DNA of 64,000 bases from Sphingomonas abietis (lineage in GTDB: Bacteria; Pseudomonadota; Alphaproteobacteria; Sphingomonadales; Sphingomonadaceae), in assembly GCF_027625475.1 (NCBI RefSeq), contig NZ_CP115174.1, forward strand, positions 3,135,001 through 3,199,000. Direction: 5' to 3'. The translations under genes and the position numbers were made by a program. Shown piece by piece: positions 32,763-42,541 of this stretch (position 1 is the stretch's first letter; each line of letters starts with the position of its first letter). Below the pieces are notes generated by a model. The model was not told the origin of the DNA. It saw only the letters and a program-made list of their open reading frames with translations, and searched no databases.

Positions 32763-32777
32763 AGAATCATCACAGGA

Positions 32778-33176
32778 TCATCGCGCCGGCAGCGCCTGCC
32801 CCTTGACGGTGGCGGGCAGCCGATAGCGATCGCCGCCGACGCCGACCTCGATCGTGCCGGGATCAACCACGGTGACGCTGGCCTGGTCGGAGCCGTCGGC
32901 GGTCATCACCCCGCGCCCGTCGGTGGCGACGAGCAGGCGGCGGAAACCGCCATCGGGATGGTGAACGACGAGCACCAGGCCATCGCCCGAGACCATCCGC
33001 TCGATCGTGCAGTGCGCGGTGAAGCTCTGCGCCCCGGCCAGCGCGCAGGGCACGCTCGCCGCCTTGGCCGCCGCATCGGCGATCGCGCCGTCATCCGAGG
33101 AGGAGGACGACGATGGGTTGCAGCCGGCCAGGGCCAGCGTGAGAAGGATCGGGGCGAGAAACGAGCGGCGCGTCAT
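32778..33176 (-). CDS. Small putative lipoprotein, function unknown
   Basis: The 132-residue product starts with a lipoprotein signal (MTRRSFLAPILLTLALAGC, lipobox LAGC). A Ser-rich spacer follows, then a small beta-rich domain with two cysteines (SVPCALAG, TAHCTIER) that may form a disulfide. No named family is recognised. It lies 15 bases upstream of the NAD(P)HX repair gene on the same strand. Confidence 0.8.
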   Translation of the reverse strand: MTRRSFLAPILLTLALAGCNPSSSSSSDDGAIADAAAKAASVPCALAGAQSFTAHCTIERMVSGDGLVLVVHHPDGGFRRLLVATDGRGVMTADGSDQASVTVVDPGTIEVGVGGDRYRLPATVKGQALPAR

Positions 33177-33185
33177 GCCGTGACC

Positions 33186-33971
33186 CTAGGCGAGTCGGCG
33201 CGGCGCGTCATGTGCTTCGATCACCAACCTGTCCCAAGTCGCGCCGATTATCGGTGCCAGGCGATCGGCCCAGGCCGCGACCCCATCGGCATCGCCGATC
33301 AGATCCTGCCGCACCTCGATGCCGAGATAGGGGATGCCCGCCGCCTCGCCATGATGGTTCATCGTCGCGTTGAGGATGCGCCCCGAATAAGGCTGATTAT
33401 CCCCGGTGGGGACACCGGCCTGTTCGAGCAGCGGGATCGCCACGCGCGGCGCCCGTTCGTCCTGATTGTAGAGGATGCCGATCTGCCACGGCCGCGCTTC
33501 GTCGGGCCGCGACTCCAGCCGGGGCGTGAAGCTGTGCAGCGAGATCAGCAGCGCCGGTTCGCCTCGCCCGATCGCCGCCGCCACGGCGCCATGATAGGGG
33601 CCGAAAAAGCGCGCGATCCGGGCCTCGCGCCCCGCCCCGTCGAGCCGGTTGCCGGGAATGGCGATGCCGTCGCTCGCCTCGGGAACGAGCCCCGGCGCAT
33701 CCTCCTCGCGATTGAGATCGCAGACCAGCCGCGAAACCCCGGCGAGGATCGCCGCGCAGCCGAGCCGCGCGCACAAAGCCGCCGCCAACGGCGCCACCCC
33801 GATATCCACCGCGACGTGGCGGGTGAGAATGTCGGGCGATATCCCCAGATCGATATCGGCGGGGACATGCGCGGAGGCATGATCCGCGATGATCAGGATA
33901 CCGCCCTTCTGCGGCTCTCCGCACGCGGCTTGGCCTATCTCTTCGAAAACGTCGGCCGGTTCTACGCTCAT
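33186..33971 (-). CDS. N-formylglutamate amidohydrolase family protein
   Basis: A 261-residue protein of the N-formylglutamate deformylase family. ILIIADHASAHVPADIDLG, DIGVAPLAAALCARLG, SRLVCDLNRE, LLISLHSFTPRL and YLGIEVRQDLI are the family blocks with putative zinc ligands. No histidine-utilisation genes are nearby, so a role in the hut pathway is not supported by context. It is followed by the small lipoprotein gene. Confidence 0.88.
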   Translation of the reverse strand: MSVEPADVFEEIGQAACGEPQKGGILIIADHASAHVPADIDLGISPDILTRHVAVDIGVAPLAAALCARLGCAAILAGVSRLVCDLNREEDAPGLVPEASDGIAIPGNRLDGAGREARIARFFGPYHGAVAAAIGRGEPALLISLHSFTPRLESRPDEARPWQIGILYNQDERAPRVAIPLLEQAGVPTGDNQPYSGRILNATMNHHGEAAGIPYLGIEVRQDLIGDADGVAAWADRLAPIIGATWDRLVIEAHDAPRRLA

Positions 33972-33987
33972 TTACGCCACGCCTCGC

Positions 33988-34722
33988 TCATCCCACGAAA
34001 TCGGGCTTGCGGCGGCTGCTGAAGGCCTCCCAGCCCTCCTGGAAATCGGCGGACGAAAACGCATCGTCGAACCGCTTCTCCACGCCGAAGCGCCCCGCCA
34101 TCGTCGCCTTCAGCGCATAGAGGCTGTAGGGCGCGTTGCCGGCGATGCTGTCCACGATCGATTTGCCGCACACGCCGTCGCCGCACAGCAGCTCGACCAG
34201 GCCGATGCGATGCGCCTCGGCCGCGTCGATCGTCTCGGCGGTATAGAGCAGCCGCGCCGCCTGCCCCGGCCCGACCAGCTCGATCAGCCGCATCAGATCG
34301 GGCTGGGGATAGGAGATGCCGAAGCGCGCCGGCGTGATCGCGAAGGTGGCGTTCGGCCCGGCCACGCGCATGTCGCACGCCATGGCAAGCGAGACGCCGG
34401 CGCCGAAGCAGCCGCCTTCGATCGTCGCCATCGTCGGCTTGCCCATCCCCCGGATGCGGGCGAGCGCACTCGTCATCGCGCCGCGAAAGATGTGCCGCTT
34501 CTTCACGTCCTCGATCAGCGCGGGCATCTCGGAAAGATCGGCACCGGCGCAGAAGCTCGCCGGATCGGCCGAGGTGATGACGACCAGCCGGGCATCGCTC
34601 GCGGCGGCGGCGGCGGCGATACGCTCCAATTCGCTCCAGCAGCCGATCGGGATCGCGTTGCGCTTCTCGCCCCGGTCGATCACGATGCGGGCGACCGGGC
34701 GATCCATCTCGAGCCTGAACAT
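33988..34722 (-). CDS. Enoyl-CoA hydratase/isomerase family protein
   Basis: The 244-residue crotonase-fold product has VVITSADPASFCAGADLSEMPAL (oxyanion hole) and KPTMATIEGGCFGAGVSLAMACDMRVAG. The second acidic catalytic position is less clear, so hydratase and isomerase both remain possible. The start is the ATG at 34722, with GGAGG 6 bases upstream; two upstream ATGs are in frame but one of them directly abuts the ribosome site. No other fatty-acid genes are adjacent. Confidence 0.88.
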   Translation of the reverse strand: MFRLEMDRPVARIVIDRGEKRNAIPIGCWSELERIAAAAAASDARLVVITSADPASFCAGADLSEMPALIEDVKKRHIFRGAMTSALARIRGMGKPTMATIEGGCFGAGVSLAMACDMRVAGPNATFAITPARFGISYPQPDLMRLIELVGPGQAARLLYTAETIDAAEAHRIGLVELLCGDGVCGKSIVDSIAGNAPYSLYALKATMAGRFGVEKRFDDAFSSADFQEGWEAFSSRRKPDFVG

Positions 34723-34802
34723 CGACATCCTCCATTCCCCTTCGGGTAACGCGGAACCGTCACTCGCCACCCACTATGCTACCAGAATGGGAGGCTGTCA
34801 CG

Positions 34803-35657
34803 TCACCGCAGAAGGGTCGCGAGGCTCCACCAGCGGGGGAAGCGATCCTGCACGATGCGCGCCGCCTCGTCGCGATCCGCCGCCGTGTCGAACAGCGCGA
34901 AGCAGGTCGCGCCGGAGCCGGACATCCGCGCCAGCCGGACGCCGCGCATCGCCGCCAGTGCCGCCACCACCTCGGCGATCACCGGCTGCAGCGCGCGGGC
35001 CGGCGGCTCCAGGTCGTTGCGCCCCGCCAGCGCCGCCGCCAGGGGATCGCCATCGGCCAAGGCACCGCGATCGATCCCGTCCCAGCGCTGGAAGATCGGG
35101 CCGGTCGGCACCGCGACGCGGGGATTGACCAGCAGCACCGGAACCCCCGCCAGCCCGGCATCGTCCAGCAGATCGAGCGCATCGCCCTTGCCCTCGCCGC
35201 GCAGGCTCTTGGAGACGAGGCAGGCGGGCACGTCGGCCCCGAGATCGGCGGCGATGGCGTGGAGCGTCGCATCCGGCACATCGATCGCCCACAGCCGCAC
35301 CAGCAGCCGCATCGCCGCCGCCGCGTCGGCCGATCCGCCGCCGATGCCGGAAGCCACCGGCAACCGCTTGTCGAGCCGGATCGCGGCACCGCGGGCGATC
35401 CCGGCGGCCGCCTGCAACGCCCGTGCGGCACGCAGCACCAGATTATCCTCGCCCGCCGACAGCCCCTCGCCGAACGGCCCGACGATGGCGAGCGTCAGCG
35501 CGTCGGCCGGTCCGGCGGTCAGTTCGTCGCCGTCCGCACAAAAGGCGAACAGGGTCTCGAGGTCGTGATAGCCGTCCGGCCGTCGCCGGCGGACATGGAG
35601 GGCGAGATTGATCTTGGCGAAGCCGGTCTCGGCCAGCGGCATGGCGGTCGTGGTCAC
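34803..35657 (-). CDS. ispE: 4-diphosphocytidyl-2-C-methyl-D-erythritol kinase
   Basis: A GHMP kinase of the non-mevalonate isoprenoid pathway, 284 residues. FAKINLALHVRRRRPDGYHDLETLF holds the conserved Lys and His/Asp. LPVASGIGGGSADAAAAM is the ATP loop, and MSGSGATCFALF the third motif. It overlaps the stop of the upstream TPR gene by 4 bases (ATGA). Confidence 0.95.
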   Translation of the reverse strand: MTTTAMPLAETGFAKINLALHVRRRRPDGYHDLETLFAFCADGDELTAGPADALTLAIVGPFGEGLSAGEDNLVLRAARALQAAAGIARGAAIRLDKRLPVASGIGGGSADAAAAMRLLVRLWAIDVPDATLHAIAADLGADVPACLVSKSLRGEGKGDALDLLDDAGLAGVPVLLVNPRVAVPTGPIFQRWDGIDRGALADGDPLAAALAGRNDLEPPARALQPVIAEVVAALAAMRGVRLARMSGSGATCFALFDTAADRDEAARIVQDRFPRWWSLATLLR

Positions 35658-37351
35658 GGCTTGGCGGTCAGTCCGTCGGCGAGCTTGGTCTTGAGCCGCG
35701 CCGCATCGTCGCCGTCCGCCGTCACCAGCGCAGCGCGCCAGGCGTAACGGGCATCAAGCTTGCGATCGGCCTTCCAATAGGCATCGCCGAGATGCTCGTT
35801 GATGTCGGTTTCGGCCGGCGCGCCGCGTGCGGCCCTCTCCAGCAGCGGGATGGCGCGATCGATCTGGCCGCGCAGATACCAGGACCAGCCGAGCGAGTCG
35901 GTGATCGAGGGATCGTCGGGCGCAAGCATGCTGGCCTTGGCGATCAGCGCACCGGCGCCGGCAACATCCTCGCCATGCTCCAGTTCCGAATAGCCGAGGA
36001 AGTTCAGCACCTCGGGCTGCTGCGGCGCCAGCGCCAGCGCCTGCGCCGCCTTGGAGCGCGCGCTCGGCCAGTCGCCGGCCTCCAGCACCGCACTGGCCTG
36101 CTGCAGCAGCAGGGGCCACGCCATCTCGGCCGGGGCCTTGTCGCCCCCCGCCAGGTCGAGCGCCCGGCCATAGGCCTTGGCGGCATCGGCCGGCCGCTTG
36201 GCGTTGGTGAGCAGATCGCCGAGCCGCGCCCAGTCGTTCACCGAAGCCCCCGGCGCCTGCGCCGCCGCCTGCGCTTCGCCGAGGGCCTGGTCGGCATGGC
36301 CGGTGCGCACCAGCAAGGTCAGCCGCATATCGCGCGCGCCACCGGCAAAGGGATCGCCGGGTGCGACATGGCCGACCGCCTCGAGCGCGGCTGCGTCGGC
36401 GCCGCCCTGCGACAGCAGATTGGCCGTCACCAGCCACGGCTCGCTCGCCTCCGGCGCGAGCATCGTCGCCATCCGCGCGAAGCCGAGCGCCAATTGGCCG
36501 GCCTGCTGGTTGAGATCGGCCGCGACGCGGACATAGAGTTCGGCGATCGCCGCCTGCGGCGTGTCGATCGCACCGGGCAGCTTGCGGTGCGCCGTCAGGA
36601 TCGATCGCGCGATCCGGATCGGTGCCGCATCGCCGACCAGCATGGCGAGCGCGGCATCATGCTTGTGATGCTTGTCGAGCGTCGCCGCCGCCGCGATCCG
36701 CAACCGCGAGGTCCGTGCGCTATCGGGCAATTGCAGCGCGTTGATCGTGGCGACACCCTCGGCATCCTTGCCGAGTGCGATCAGCAGCAGGCCATGCTGC
36801 TCGGTGCCATAGGTGTCGGCGAGGCTGCCCGGCGGCAGCGCGTTCAGTGGCGCCAGCGGATCGCCGTCATGCGCACCATAGGCGATCCAGGCCTGCAACA
36901 CCGGCATGGCGAAGGCGAACAGCTTCTCGGTGCCGATCCGATCGGTCAGCGCACGGGCGCGCTTCCAATCCTTGGCGTTCAGCGCATCGGCGACCAGCAG
37001 CAGGGTGCCGTCCGGCGGCAGCGATTTCTTCGCGTCCAGCGCCTGCGCGGCCTTCACCGCCAGCGCCATGTCACCCGCCGCCACCGCCTGCCGGAAGGCG
37101 CGGAGCTGGAGCGCGGTGTCGGCCGGATTGTCCGCCGCCGCCGCCGCGAAGCCCTGCGCCGCCAACGACAATTCGCCGAGATCGTCGGCGACCCGCGCCC
37201 GAACATAGTCATTTTCCGGAACGCTCCCCGGATCGCCATGCGGCGCGCGGCGGGGCGCATCGGCCCATGCCGGCGCACCGGCGGCAGGCACCAGCAACCC
37301 GATCGCCACGCTGGCGAGGAGGAGGGGACGGACGATCTTCATAGGCGACAT
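35654..37351 (-). CDS. Exported TPR repeat protein
   Basis: About 565 residues with a signal peptide (MKIVRPLLLASVAIGLLVPAAGA) and many helix-turn-helix TPR units. The C-terminal ones are clearest ([70 protein letters not shown]). It probably works as a periplasmic or outer-membrane scaffold. Start is uncertain among GTG 37360, ATG 37351 and ATG 37342. It is coupled to ispE downstream, a common arrangement in sphingomonads. Confidence 0.88.
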   Translation of the reverse strand: MSPMKIVRPLLLASVAIGLLVPAAGAPAWADAPRRAPHGDPGSVPENDYVRARVADDLGELSLAAQGFAAAAADNPADTALQLRAFRQAVAAGDMALAVKAAQALDAKKSLPPDGTLLLVADALNAKDWKRARALTDRIGTEKLFAFAMPVLQAWIAYGAHDGDPLAPLNALPPGSLADTYGTEQHGLLLIALGKDAEGVATINALQLPDSARTSRLRIAAAATLDKHHKHDAALAMLVGDAAPIRIARSILTAHRKLPGAIDTPQAAIAELYVRVAADLNQQAGQLALGFARMATMLAPEASEPWLVTANLLSQGGADAAALEAVGHVAPGDPFAGGARDMRLTLLVRTGHADQALGEAQAAAQAPGASVNDWARLGDLLTNAKRPADAAKAYGRALDLAGGDKAPAEMAWPLLLQQASAVLEAGDWPSARSKAAQALALAPQQPEVLNFLGYSELEHGEDVAGAGALIAKASMLAPDDPSITDSLGWSWYLRGQIDRAIPLLERAARGAPAETDINEHLGDAYWKADRKLDARYAWRAALVTADGDDAARLKTKLADGLTAKP

Positions 37352-37438
37352 GCTCGGCACAAAAACTCTCTCGGCCCCACCAGCCCCTGGCCCCGATCAT
37401 TCCCCCATCCGGCGACGCGAGGCAAGCCGCGCGCCGTC

Positions 37439-39091
37439 CTACATGTTCGGATAGTTGGGGCCGCCGCCGCCTTCGGGCACCACCCAGTTGATGTTCTGGG
37501 TCGGATCCTTGATGTCGCAGGTCTTGCAGTGGACGCAATTCTGCGCGTTGATCTGGAGGCGCGGGGCATTCTCCTCGCGCCCGACGATCTCGTAGACGCC
37601 GGCCGGGCAATAACGCTGCTCGGGCGATTCGAACGTCTTGAGATTGACCTCGATCGGCACCGCCGCATCCTTGAGCGTCAGGTGGATCGGCTGGTCCTCC
37701 TCATGGTTCACGCCCGAGATGAACACCGACGAGAGGCGATCGAAGCTGATCACGCCGTCGGGCTTGGGATAATCGATCTTCGGGCACTGGCTGGCCTTCA
37801 CCAGCGCCTGCGCGTCGGTGTGCTTGTGGCGCAGCGTGAAGGGCAGGCCGATGCCGAGGCTGCGCATCCACATGTCGGTTCCCGCGACCAGCGTGCCGAG
37901 CGTGCCGCCGAACTTGGCCACCGCCGGCTCGGCGTTGCGGACCAGCTTGAGCTCCTTGGCGATCCAGCTGGCGTCGACCGCGGCCGGATAGGTTTCCAGC
38001 TGGTCGCCCTGGCGATCCGCCTTGATCGCCGCATAAGCGGCCTCGGCGGCGAGCATCCCGCTCTTCATCGCGGTGTGGCTGCCCTTGATGCGGGGCACGT
38101 TGAGGAAGCCCGCCGAACAGCCGATCAGCGCGCCGCCGGGGAAGACCAGCCGCGGCACCGACTGCCAGCCGCCCTCGTTGATCGCCCGCGCGCCATAGGA
38201 GACGCGGCGGCCGCCCTCCAGGATCGCATTGATCTCGGGATGCTGCTTCCAGCGCTGGAACTCCTCGAACGGCGAGAGCCAGGGGTTTTTGTAGTCGAGC
38301 GCCACTACGAAGCCGAGCGCGACCTGGTTGTTCGCCTGGTGATAGAGGAAGCCGCCGCCCCATGCATCGTCCAGCGGCCAGCCCTGGGTGTGGATCACGC
38401 GGCCCGGCACATGCTTGGCCGGATCGATGTCCCACAATTCCTTGAGGCCGATGCCATAGACCTGCGGATCGCACTCGCGCTCCAGCTCGAACAGGCGCTT
38501 CAGCTCCTTGGTCAGGTGACCGCGCGCGCCCTCGGCGAAGAAAGTGTATTTGCCGTGCAGCTCCATGCCGGGCTGGTAATCGGGCTTGTGGGTGCCGTCG
38601 CGCGCCACGCCCATGTCGCCGGTGGCGACGCCCTTCACCACGCCGTCCTCGTCGAACAATATCTCGGCGGCGGCGAAGCCGGGGAAGATCTCGACCCCGA
38701 GATTTTCCGCCTGCGACGCCAGCCAGCGGCAGAGATTGCCGAGCGACAGCGTGTAGGTGCCCTTGTTGTTCATGAACGCGGGCGTCATCCAGTGCGGCAT
38801 CGCCCATTTGCCGCTTTTGCTCAGCACCCAATGCTGATTGTCGGTGACGGGCACGCTCAGCGGGCTGTCGAGTTCGCGCCAGTTCGGGATCAGCTCGTTC
38901 AGCGCGACCGGATCGACCACCGCGCCGGACAGGATGTGTGCGCCGACCTCGGAGCCCTTTTCGAGCACGCAGACCGACAGCTCGCGGCCGTCCGCCTCGG
39001 CCTGCTGCTTCAGCCGGATCGCCGCCGCCAGCCCCGCAGGCCCGGCGCCCACGATGACGACGTCATACTCCATTGATTCGCGATCCGACAT
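37439..39091 (-). CDS. Electron transfer flavoprotein-ubiquinone oxidoreductase
   Basis: Moves electrons from ETF to ubiquinone at the inner membrane. The 550-residue product has the FAD site VVIVGAGPAGLAAAIRLKQQ, GAHILSGAVVDP, GCSAGFLNVPRIKGSHTAMKSGMLAAEA, and a C-terminal 4Fe-4S ferredoxin-like end (YCPAGVYEI, QINAQNCVHCKTCDIKDPTQNI). Length and order match ETF-QO closely. Confidence 0.96.
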   Translation of the reverse strand: MSDRESMEYDVVIVGAGPAGLAAAIRLKQQAEADGRELSVCVLEKGSEVGAHILSGAVVDPVALNELIPNWRELDSPLSVPVTDNQHWVLSKSGKWAMPHWMTPAFMNNKGTYTLSLGNLCRWLASQAENLGVEIFPGFAAAEILFDEDGVVKGVATGDMGVARDGTHKPDYQPGMELHGKYTFFAEGARGHLTKELKRLFELERECDPQVYGIGLKELWDIDPAKHVPGRVIHTQGWPLDDAWGGGFLYHQANNQVALGFVVALDYKNPWLSPFEEFQRWKQHPEINAILEGGRRVSYGARAINEGGWQSVPRLVFPGGALIGCSAGFLNVPRIKGSHTAMKSGMLAAEAAYAAIKADRQGDQLETYPAAVDASWIAKELKLVRNAEPAVAKFGGTLGTLVAGTDMWMRSLGIGLPFTLRHKHTDAQALVKASQCPKIDYPKPDGVISFDRLSSVFISGVNHEEDQPIHLTLKDAAVPIEVNLKTFESPEQRYCPAGVYEIVGREENAPRLQINAQNCVHCKTCDIKDPTQNINWVVPEGGGGPNYPNM

Positions 39092-39219
39092 GTCTCTCCC
39101 TTCCTTCGGCCGTAACGGCAGGCGCGATCCCGACGAACCGGCGCACGCCGCCAACGCTCTGGCCCCATCCGCGTTTCCCGAGATTGACGCCCACGTCAAC
39201 CTTCAGGCATGGCAAGGCG

Positions 39220-39981
39220 ATGTTGAATGGGGGGGATCATCGGTTTCGCGACGTCGTCGCGAGCGCGCTCGGCTGGTGGGCCGAGGCGGGGCTCGACACG
39301 GTGGCCGGCGAGGAAAGCCGCGACTGGCTGGCGCCGCCGGCACGGCCACGCGCCGCCGATCCCGCCATCGTGGCCAACCCCGCCCTCGTGGCCGATGCCG
39401 CTGCCGCTGTTTCGGCCCCGGCCGCGGCATCGCCGCTTCCCGATACGCTGGCCGCGCTCCACGCTTTGCTCGCGACCGGCGACTATCTGCCGCAGCCGGC
39501 CCCGCCGAGCCGCCGCATCGCCCCCTCCGGCACGCCGTCCGCCGATCTGATGATCATCGCCGACATGCCCGATACCGACGATCGCGATCATCTCTTCTCG
39601 GGCGAGACGGCGCGCCTGTTCGATGCCATGCTCGCCGCGATGGGCCGGGATCGCACCGGCATCTACCTCGCCCCCTTCTCGCCGGCGCGCACCGCCGGGC
39701 GGCTGGACGAGCGGCAGAACGAAGCGCTGGCCAGGCTGATGCGCCGCCACATCGCGCTGGCCGCCCCCAGGGCCGTCATCCTGTTCGGCGACGAGCCGGC
39801 GCGCTGGCTGATCGGGCCGCTTGCGCTCCAGGCCCGTGGCGGCTTACGCTCCCTTAACCATGATGGCGGCATGGTGCCGGCGATCGCAACCTTTCACCCG
39901 CGCCACCTGCGCCGGATGCCCGCCCTCAAGGCGAGCAGCTGGGCGGATATGCGCTTGCTGCCCGGAGTCCTCGCCTCGTGA
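39220..39981 (+). CDS. Divergent uracil-DNA glycosylase-superfamily protein
   Basis: A 253-residue protein with a Pro/Ala-rich N-terminal half (about 40-105) and a UDG-like C-terminal half. ADLMIIADMPDTDDRDHLFSGETARLFDAMLAAMG corresponds to the usual GEAPG motif region but lacks that motif. RAVILFGDEPARWLIG and AIATFHPRHLRRMPALKASSW resemble later family motifs. The iron-sulfur cysteines of family 4 enzymes are absent. DNA repair activity is therefore uncertain. Its stop overlaps the next start by 1 base (TGATG). Confidence 0.75.
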   Translation: MLNGGDHRFRDVVASALGWWAEAGLDTVAGEESRDWLAPPARPRAADPAIVANPALVADAAAAVSAPAAASPLPDTLAALHALLATGDYLPQPAPPSRRIAPSGTPSADLMIIADMPDTDDRDHLFSGETARLFDAMLAAMGRDRTGIYLAPFSPARTAGRLDERQNEALARLMRRHIALAAPRAVILFGDEPARWLIGPLALQARGGLRSLNHDGGMVPAIATFHPRHLRRMPALKASSWADMRLLPGVLAS

Positions 39982-41789
39982 TGGTCCGTTCGCTTACCAC
40001 CCTCGGATGGGCCGCCGGATCGGCGCTCGCGCTGATATTGTCGGCAGGCGCCGCGTCCGCCGCCGCGGACATCTCCACCGCGCCGACCGGCTATCCGACC
40101 AGCTTCGCCCCCGCCACCTCCGGCGCGGTGCTGACGGCGGACCAGCGCCAGGCCTATTCCGCGCTGTTCTCGGCGATCCGCAACGGCAATTGGGCCGATG
40201 CCAAGGCGCAGATCGCCGCCCTGCCCGATGGCGTGCTGACCCCGGTCGCCCGTGCCGAGCTGTTCCTCGCCAAGAACAGCCCGCGCGTCGAGCGCGACGA
40301 TCTGCTCGCCCTGCTGGCGCAGGCGCCCGATCTGCCGCAGGCGCCGCAACTGATGCTGCTCGCCCGGAAGCGCGGCAGCGCCGACCTGCCGACGCTGCCG
40401 ACGCCGCGCGATCTCGATTGGGTCAATGGCGCGCCGCGCCGCATCGCCGCCCGCGCGACATCGGGCGACATCGCTGCCGCGAATTTCAGCACCCAGGCGC
40501 TGCCGCTGCTCAAGACCGACAATCCCGCCGGCGCCGAGACCCTGCTCAACGGCACCATCGCCCAGCTCACCCCCGAAGCCGCGACCGAATGGCAGCAGCG
40601 CATCGCGTGGAGCTATTTCCTCAACAATGACGATGCCAGCGCCTCCCGCCTTGCCGCGCTCGCCGCGCGGGGGCCGGGCGAATGGGCGGTGCAGGCCAGC
40701 TGGGTGCAGGGCCTCGCCGCCTGGCGCAGCAACGACTGCAAGACCGCCGAGGACGCCTTCACCCGCGTCGCCGGCAATGGCGGCGATGCCGAGATGCGCG
40801 CCGCCGGGCAATTCTGGACGGCGCGGGCCGAAACCCGCTGCGGCCGCTTCGCCGCCGTCCAGCAGCATCTGCGCATCGCCGCGCGCAACCCGGAGACCTT
40901 CTACGGCCTCGTCGCCGCCCGCCTGCTCGGCATGGCGGTGCCCACCACCACCGCCGCGTCCAAGCTGACGACGAGCGAGTGGACCGCGCTGGCCACCCAC
41001 CCGGACGTTCGCCGCGCCGCCGCGCTGGCCGAGATCGGCGAATATGGCCTCGCCGACGAGATGCTGCGCTGGCAGGCGCGGATCGGCGCGGACAATGACC
41101 ACAAGGCGCTGCTCCACCTCGCCGCCCAGCTCGATCTCCCCGCCACCCAGATCTGGCTCGCGCATAATTGCCCGGCCGGCGAGGTGATCGAGGCCTCCGC
41201 CCGCTATCCCGAGCCCAATTGGGTGCCGCAGGGCGGCTGGCAGGTCGACCGGGCATTGGTCTTCGCCCACACCCTCCAGGAATCGCGCTTCCGCACCGAT
41301 GCGCTGTCGCCCGCCGGCGCGCGCGGGCTGATGCAGGTGCTGCCCACCACCGCCGACCTGATCGAGCGCAAGCGCGGCAGCGGCGTCACCGTCGATCGCG
41401 CCAGCCTCTCCTCGCCCCAGGTCAACATGGCCTATGGCCAGGCCTATCTGGAGCAGCTGCGCGACGCCACCGGCGGGCTGCTGCCCAAGGTGATCGCCGC
41501 CTATAATGCCGGCCCCAACGCCGTCGCCCGCTGGGACATCAACAATCGCGCCCAGAATGATCCTTTGCTCTACATCGAGAGCATCCCCTATGGCGAAACG
41601 CGGGGCTATGTGACCACGGTGCTGCGCAACTACTGGATGTACGAGCGCCAGTCCGGCGAGAAGACGCTGAGCCTCAAGGCGCTGGCGCAGGGGGCATGGC
41701 CCCGCTTCCCGACGCTCGGCGCCGCCGCGCGGGCCGGCGTGGCATCGGCCCAGACGATGGCGCTGCGCTCGGCCGGCATCGCCGACTGA
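39981..41789 (+). CDS. Soluble-type lytic transglycosylase (Slt family)
   Basis: Cleaves glycan strands in the periplasm. The product has about 602 residues: a signal peptide (ALALILSAGAASAAA), a long superhelical U-like region (about 40-420), and a C-terminal SLT domain. That domain has LQESRFRTDALSPAGARGLMQVLPTTA (catalytic Glu in QES), MAYGQAYLEQL and AYNAGPNAVARW. It overlaps the UDG-like gene by 1 base and is followed 27 bases later by moaB. A GTG 3 bases upstream is an alternative start. Confidence 0.93.
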   Translation: MVRSLTTLGWAAGSALALILSAGAASAAADISTAPTGYPTSFAPATSGAVLTADQRQAYSALFSAIRNGNWADAKAQIAALPDGVLTPVARAELFLAKNSPRVERDDLLALLAQAPDLPQAPQLMLLARKRGSADLPTLPTPRDLDWVNGAPRRIAARATSGDIAAANFSTQALPLLKTDNPAGAETLLNGTIAQLTPEAATEWQQRIAWSYFLNNDDASASRLAALAARGPGEWAVQASWVQGLAAWRSNDCKTAEDAFTRVAGNGGDAEMRAAGQFWTARAETRCGRFAAVQQHLRIAARNPETFYGLVAARLLGMAVPTTTAASKLTTSEWTALATHPDVRRAAALAEIGEYGLADEMLRWQARIGADNDHKALLHLAAQLDLPATQIWLAHNCPAGEVIEASARYPEPNWVPQGGWQVDRALVFAHTLQESRFRTDALSPAGARGLMQVLPTTADLIERKRGSGVTVDRASLSSPQVNMAYGQAYLEQLRDATGGLLPKVIAAYNAGPNAVARWDINNRAQNDPLLYIESIPYGETRGYVTTVLRNYWMYERQSGEKTLSLKALAQGAWPRFPTLGAAARAGVASAQTMALRSAGIAD

Positions 41790-41816
41790 TGGCGACCCGC
41801 TGATGGTCCTCGCCTG

Positions 41817-42344
41817 ATGCCGCTGGACGAGAGCATGGCCTTCCAGCCGATCCGCATCGCGGTGCTGACGGTATCGGATACGCGCACCGCCGCCGACGAC
41901 CGATCGGGCGACACCCTGGTCGAGCGGCTGACCGGCGCCGGCCACATCCTCGCCGATCGCGCGATCGAAAAGGATGACGCCGATCTCATCGCCGGGCGCC
42001 TGCTCGCCTGGATCGCCGACCCCGGCGTCGATTGCGTGATCAGCACCGGCGGCACCGGCGTCACCGGCCGCGACGTGACGCCCGAGGCCTTCGCCCAGGT
42101 GTGGGACAAGCAGATCGAAGGCTTCGGCGAGCTGTTCCGCTGGCTGAGCTATGCCAAGATCGGCACCTCCACCATCCAGTCCCGCGCCTGCGCCGGCGTC
42201 GCGCGCGGCACCTATCTGTTCGCGCTGCCGGGATCGACCGGCGCGGTGAAGGATGGCTGGGACGGCATCCTCGCCACCCAGCTCGACATCCGCCACCGCC
42301 CCTGCAACTTCGTCGAACTGATGCCGAGGTTACGGGAGAGATAG
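41817..42344 (+). CDS. moaB: Molybdenum cofactor biosynthesis protein B
   Basis: A molybdopterin adenylyltransferase-like protein, 175 residues. [43 protein letters not shown] and [18 protein letters not shown] are the MoaB/MogA blocks. The start [14 protein letters not shown] matches family N-termini better than the later ATG. No other molybdenum genes are in the window. Confidence 0.94.
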   Translation: MPLDESMAFQPIRIAVLTVSDTRTAADDRSGDTLVERLTGAGHILADRAIEKDDADLIAGRLLAWIADPGVDCVISTGGTGVTGRDVTPEAFAQVWDKQIEGFGELFRWLSYAKIGTSTIQSRACAGVARGTYLFALPGSTGAVKDGWDGILATQLDIRHRPCNFVELMPRLRER

Positions 42345-42467
42345 GGTTCCCTCCCGACAGGGACCAAGAGGCGGTAGGGACCGAGAGACGGCCGCCGTGA
42401 TCGACCGGTCATATCGCTCAGCCTGGGTAGGCCGTTTCCGATCGCGATCATGGCCGACGTTGCGAGA

Positions 42468-42492
42468 GGAGTTCCTTTCGAAACGGAACTCC
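42468..42492. repeat. Perfect inverted repeat in the padR upstream region
   Basis: GGAGTTCC and GGAACTCC are separated by nine bases (TTTCGAAAC, itself nearly palindromic). It lies 50-75 bases before the padR start. It could be a terminator stem for moaB transcripts or a regulator site. There is no T run after it. Confidence 0.6.
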
Positions 42493-42503
42493 GCTTAACA
42501 TGT

Positions 42504-42536
42504 CACCTTGCATAACATGATACCTGTGATAAGGTG
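42504..42536 (+). promoter_or_regulatory. Candidate PadR operator
   Basis: CACCTT (42504-42509) and AAGGTG (42531-42536) form a dyad centred at 42520. Nested in it are ACATG and ATGT words (ATGTCACC...ATAACATG), which recall PadR-family sites. It ends 5 bases before the padR ATG, so binding would block its own expression. Inferred from position and symmetry. Confidence 0.5.
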
Positions 42537-42541
42537 GCGCC

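Noticed and set aside
35792..39076. A 1094-residue open frame on the plus strand
   Set aside because: It is antisense to the TPR and ETF-QO genes, both of which have clear family motifs. It is a codon-bias shadow.
39894..42296. An 800-residue minus-strand frame
   Set aside because: Antisense to the lytic transglycosylase and moaB genes and without recognisable domains.
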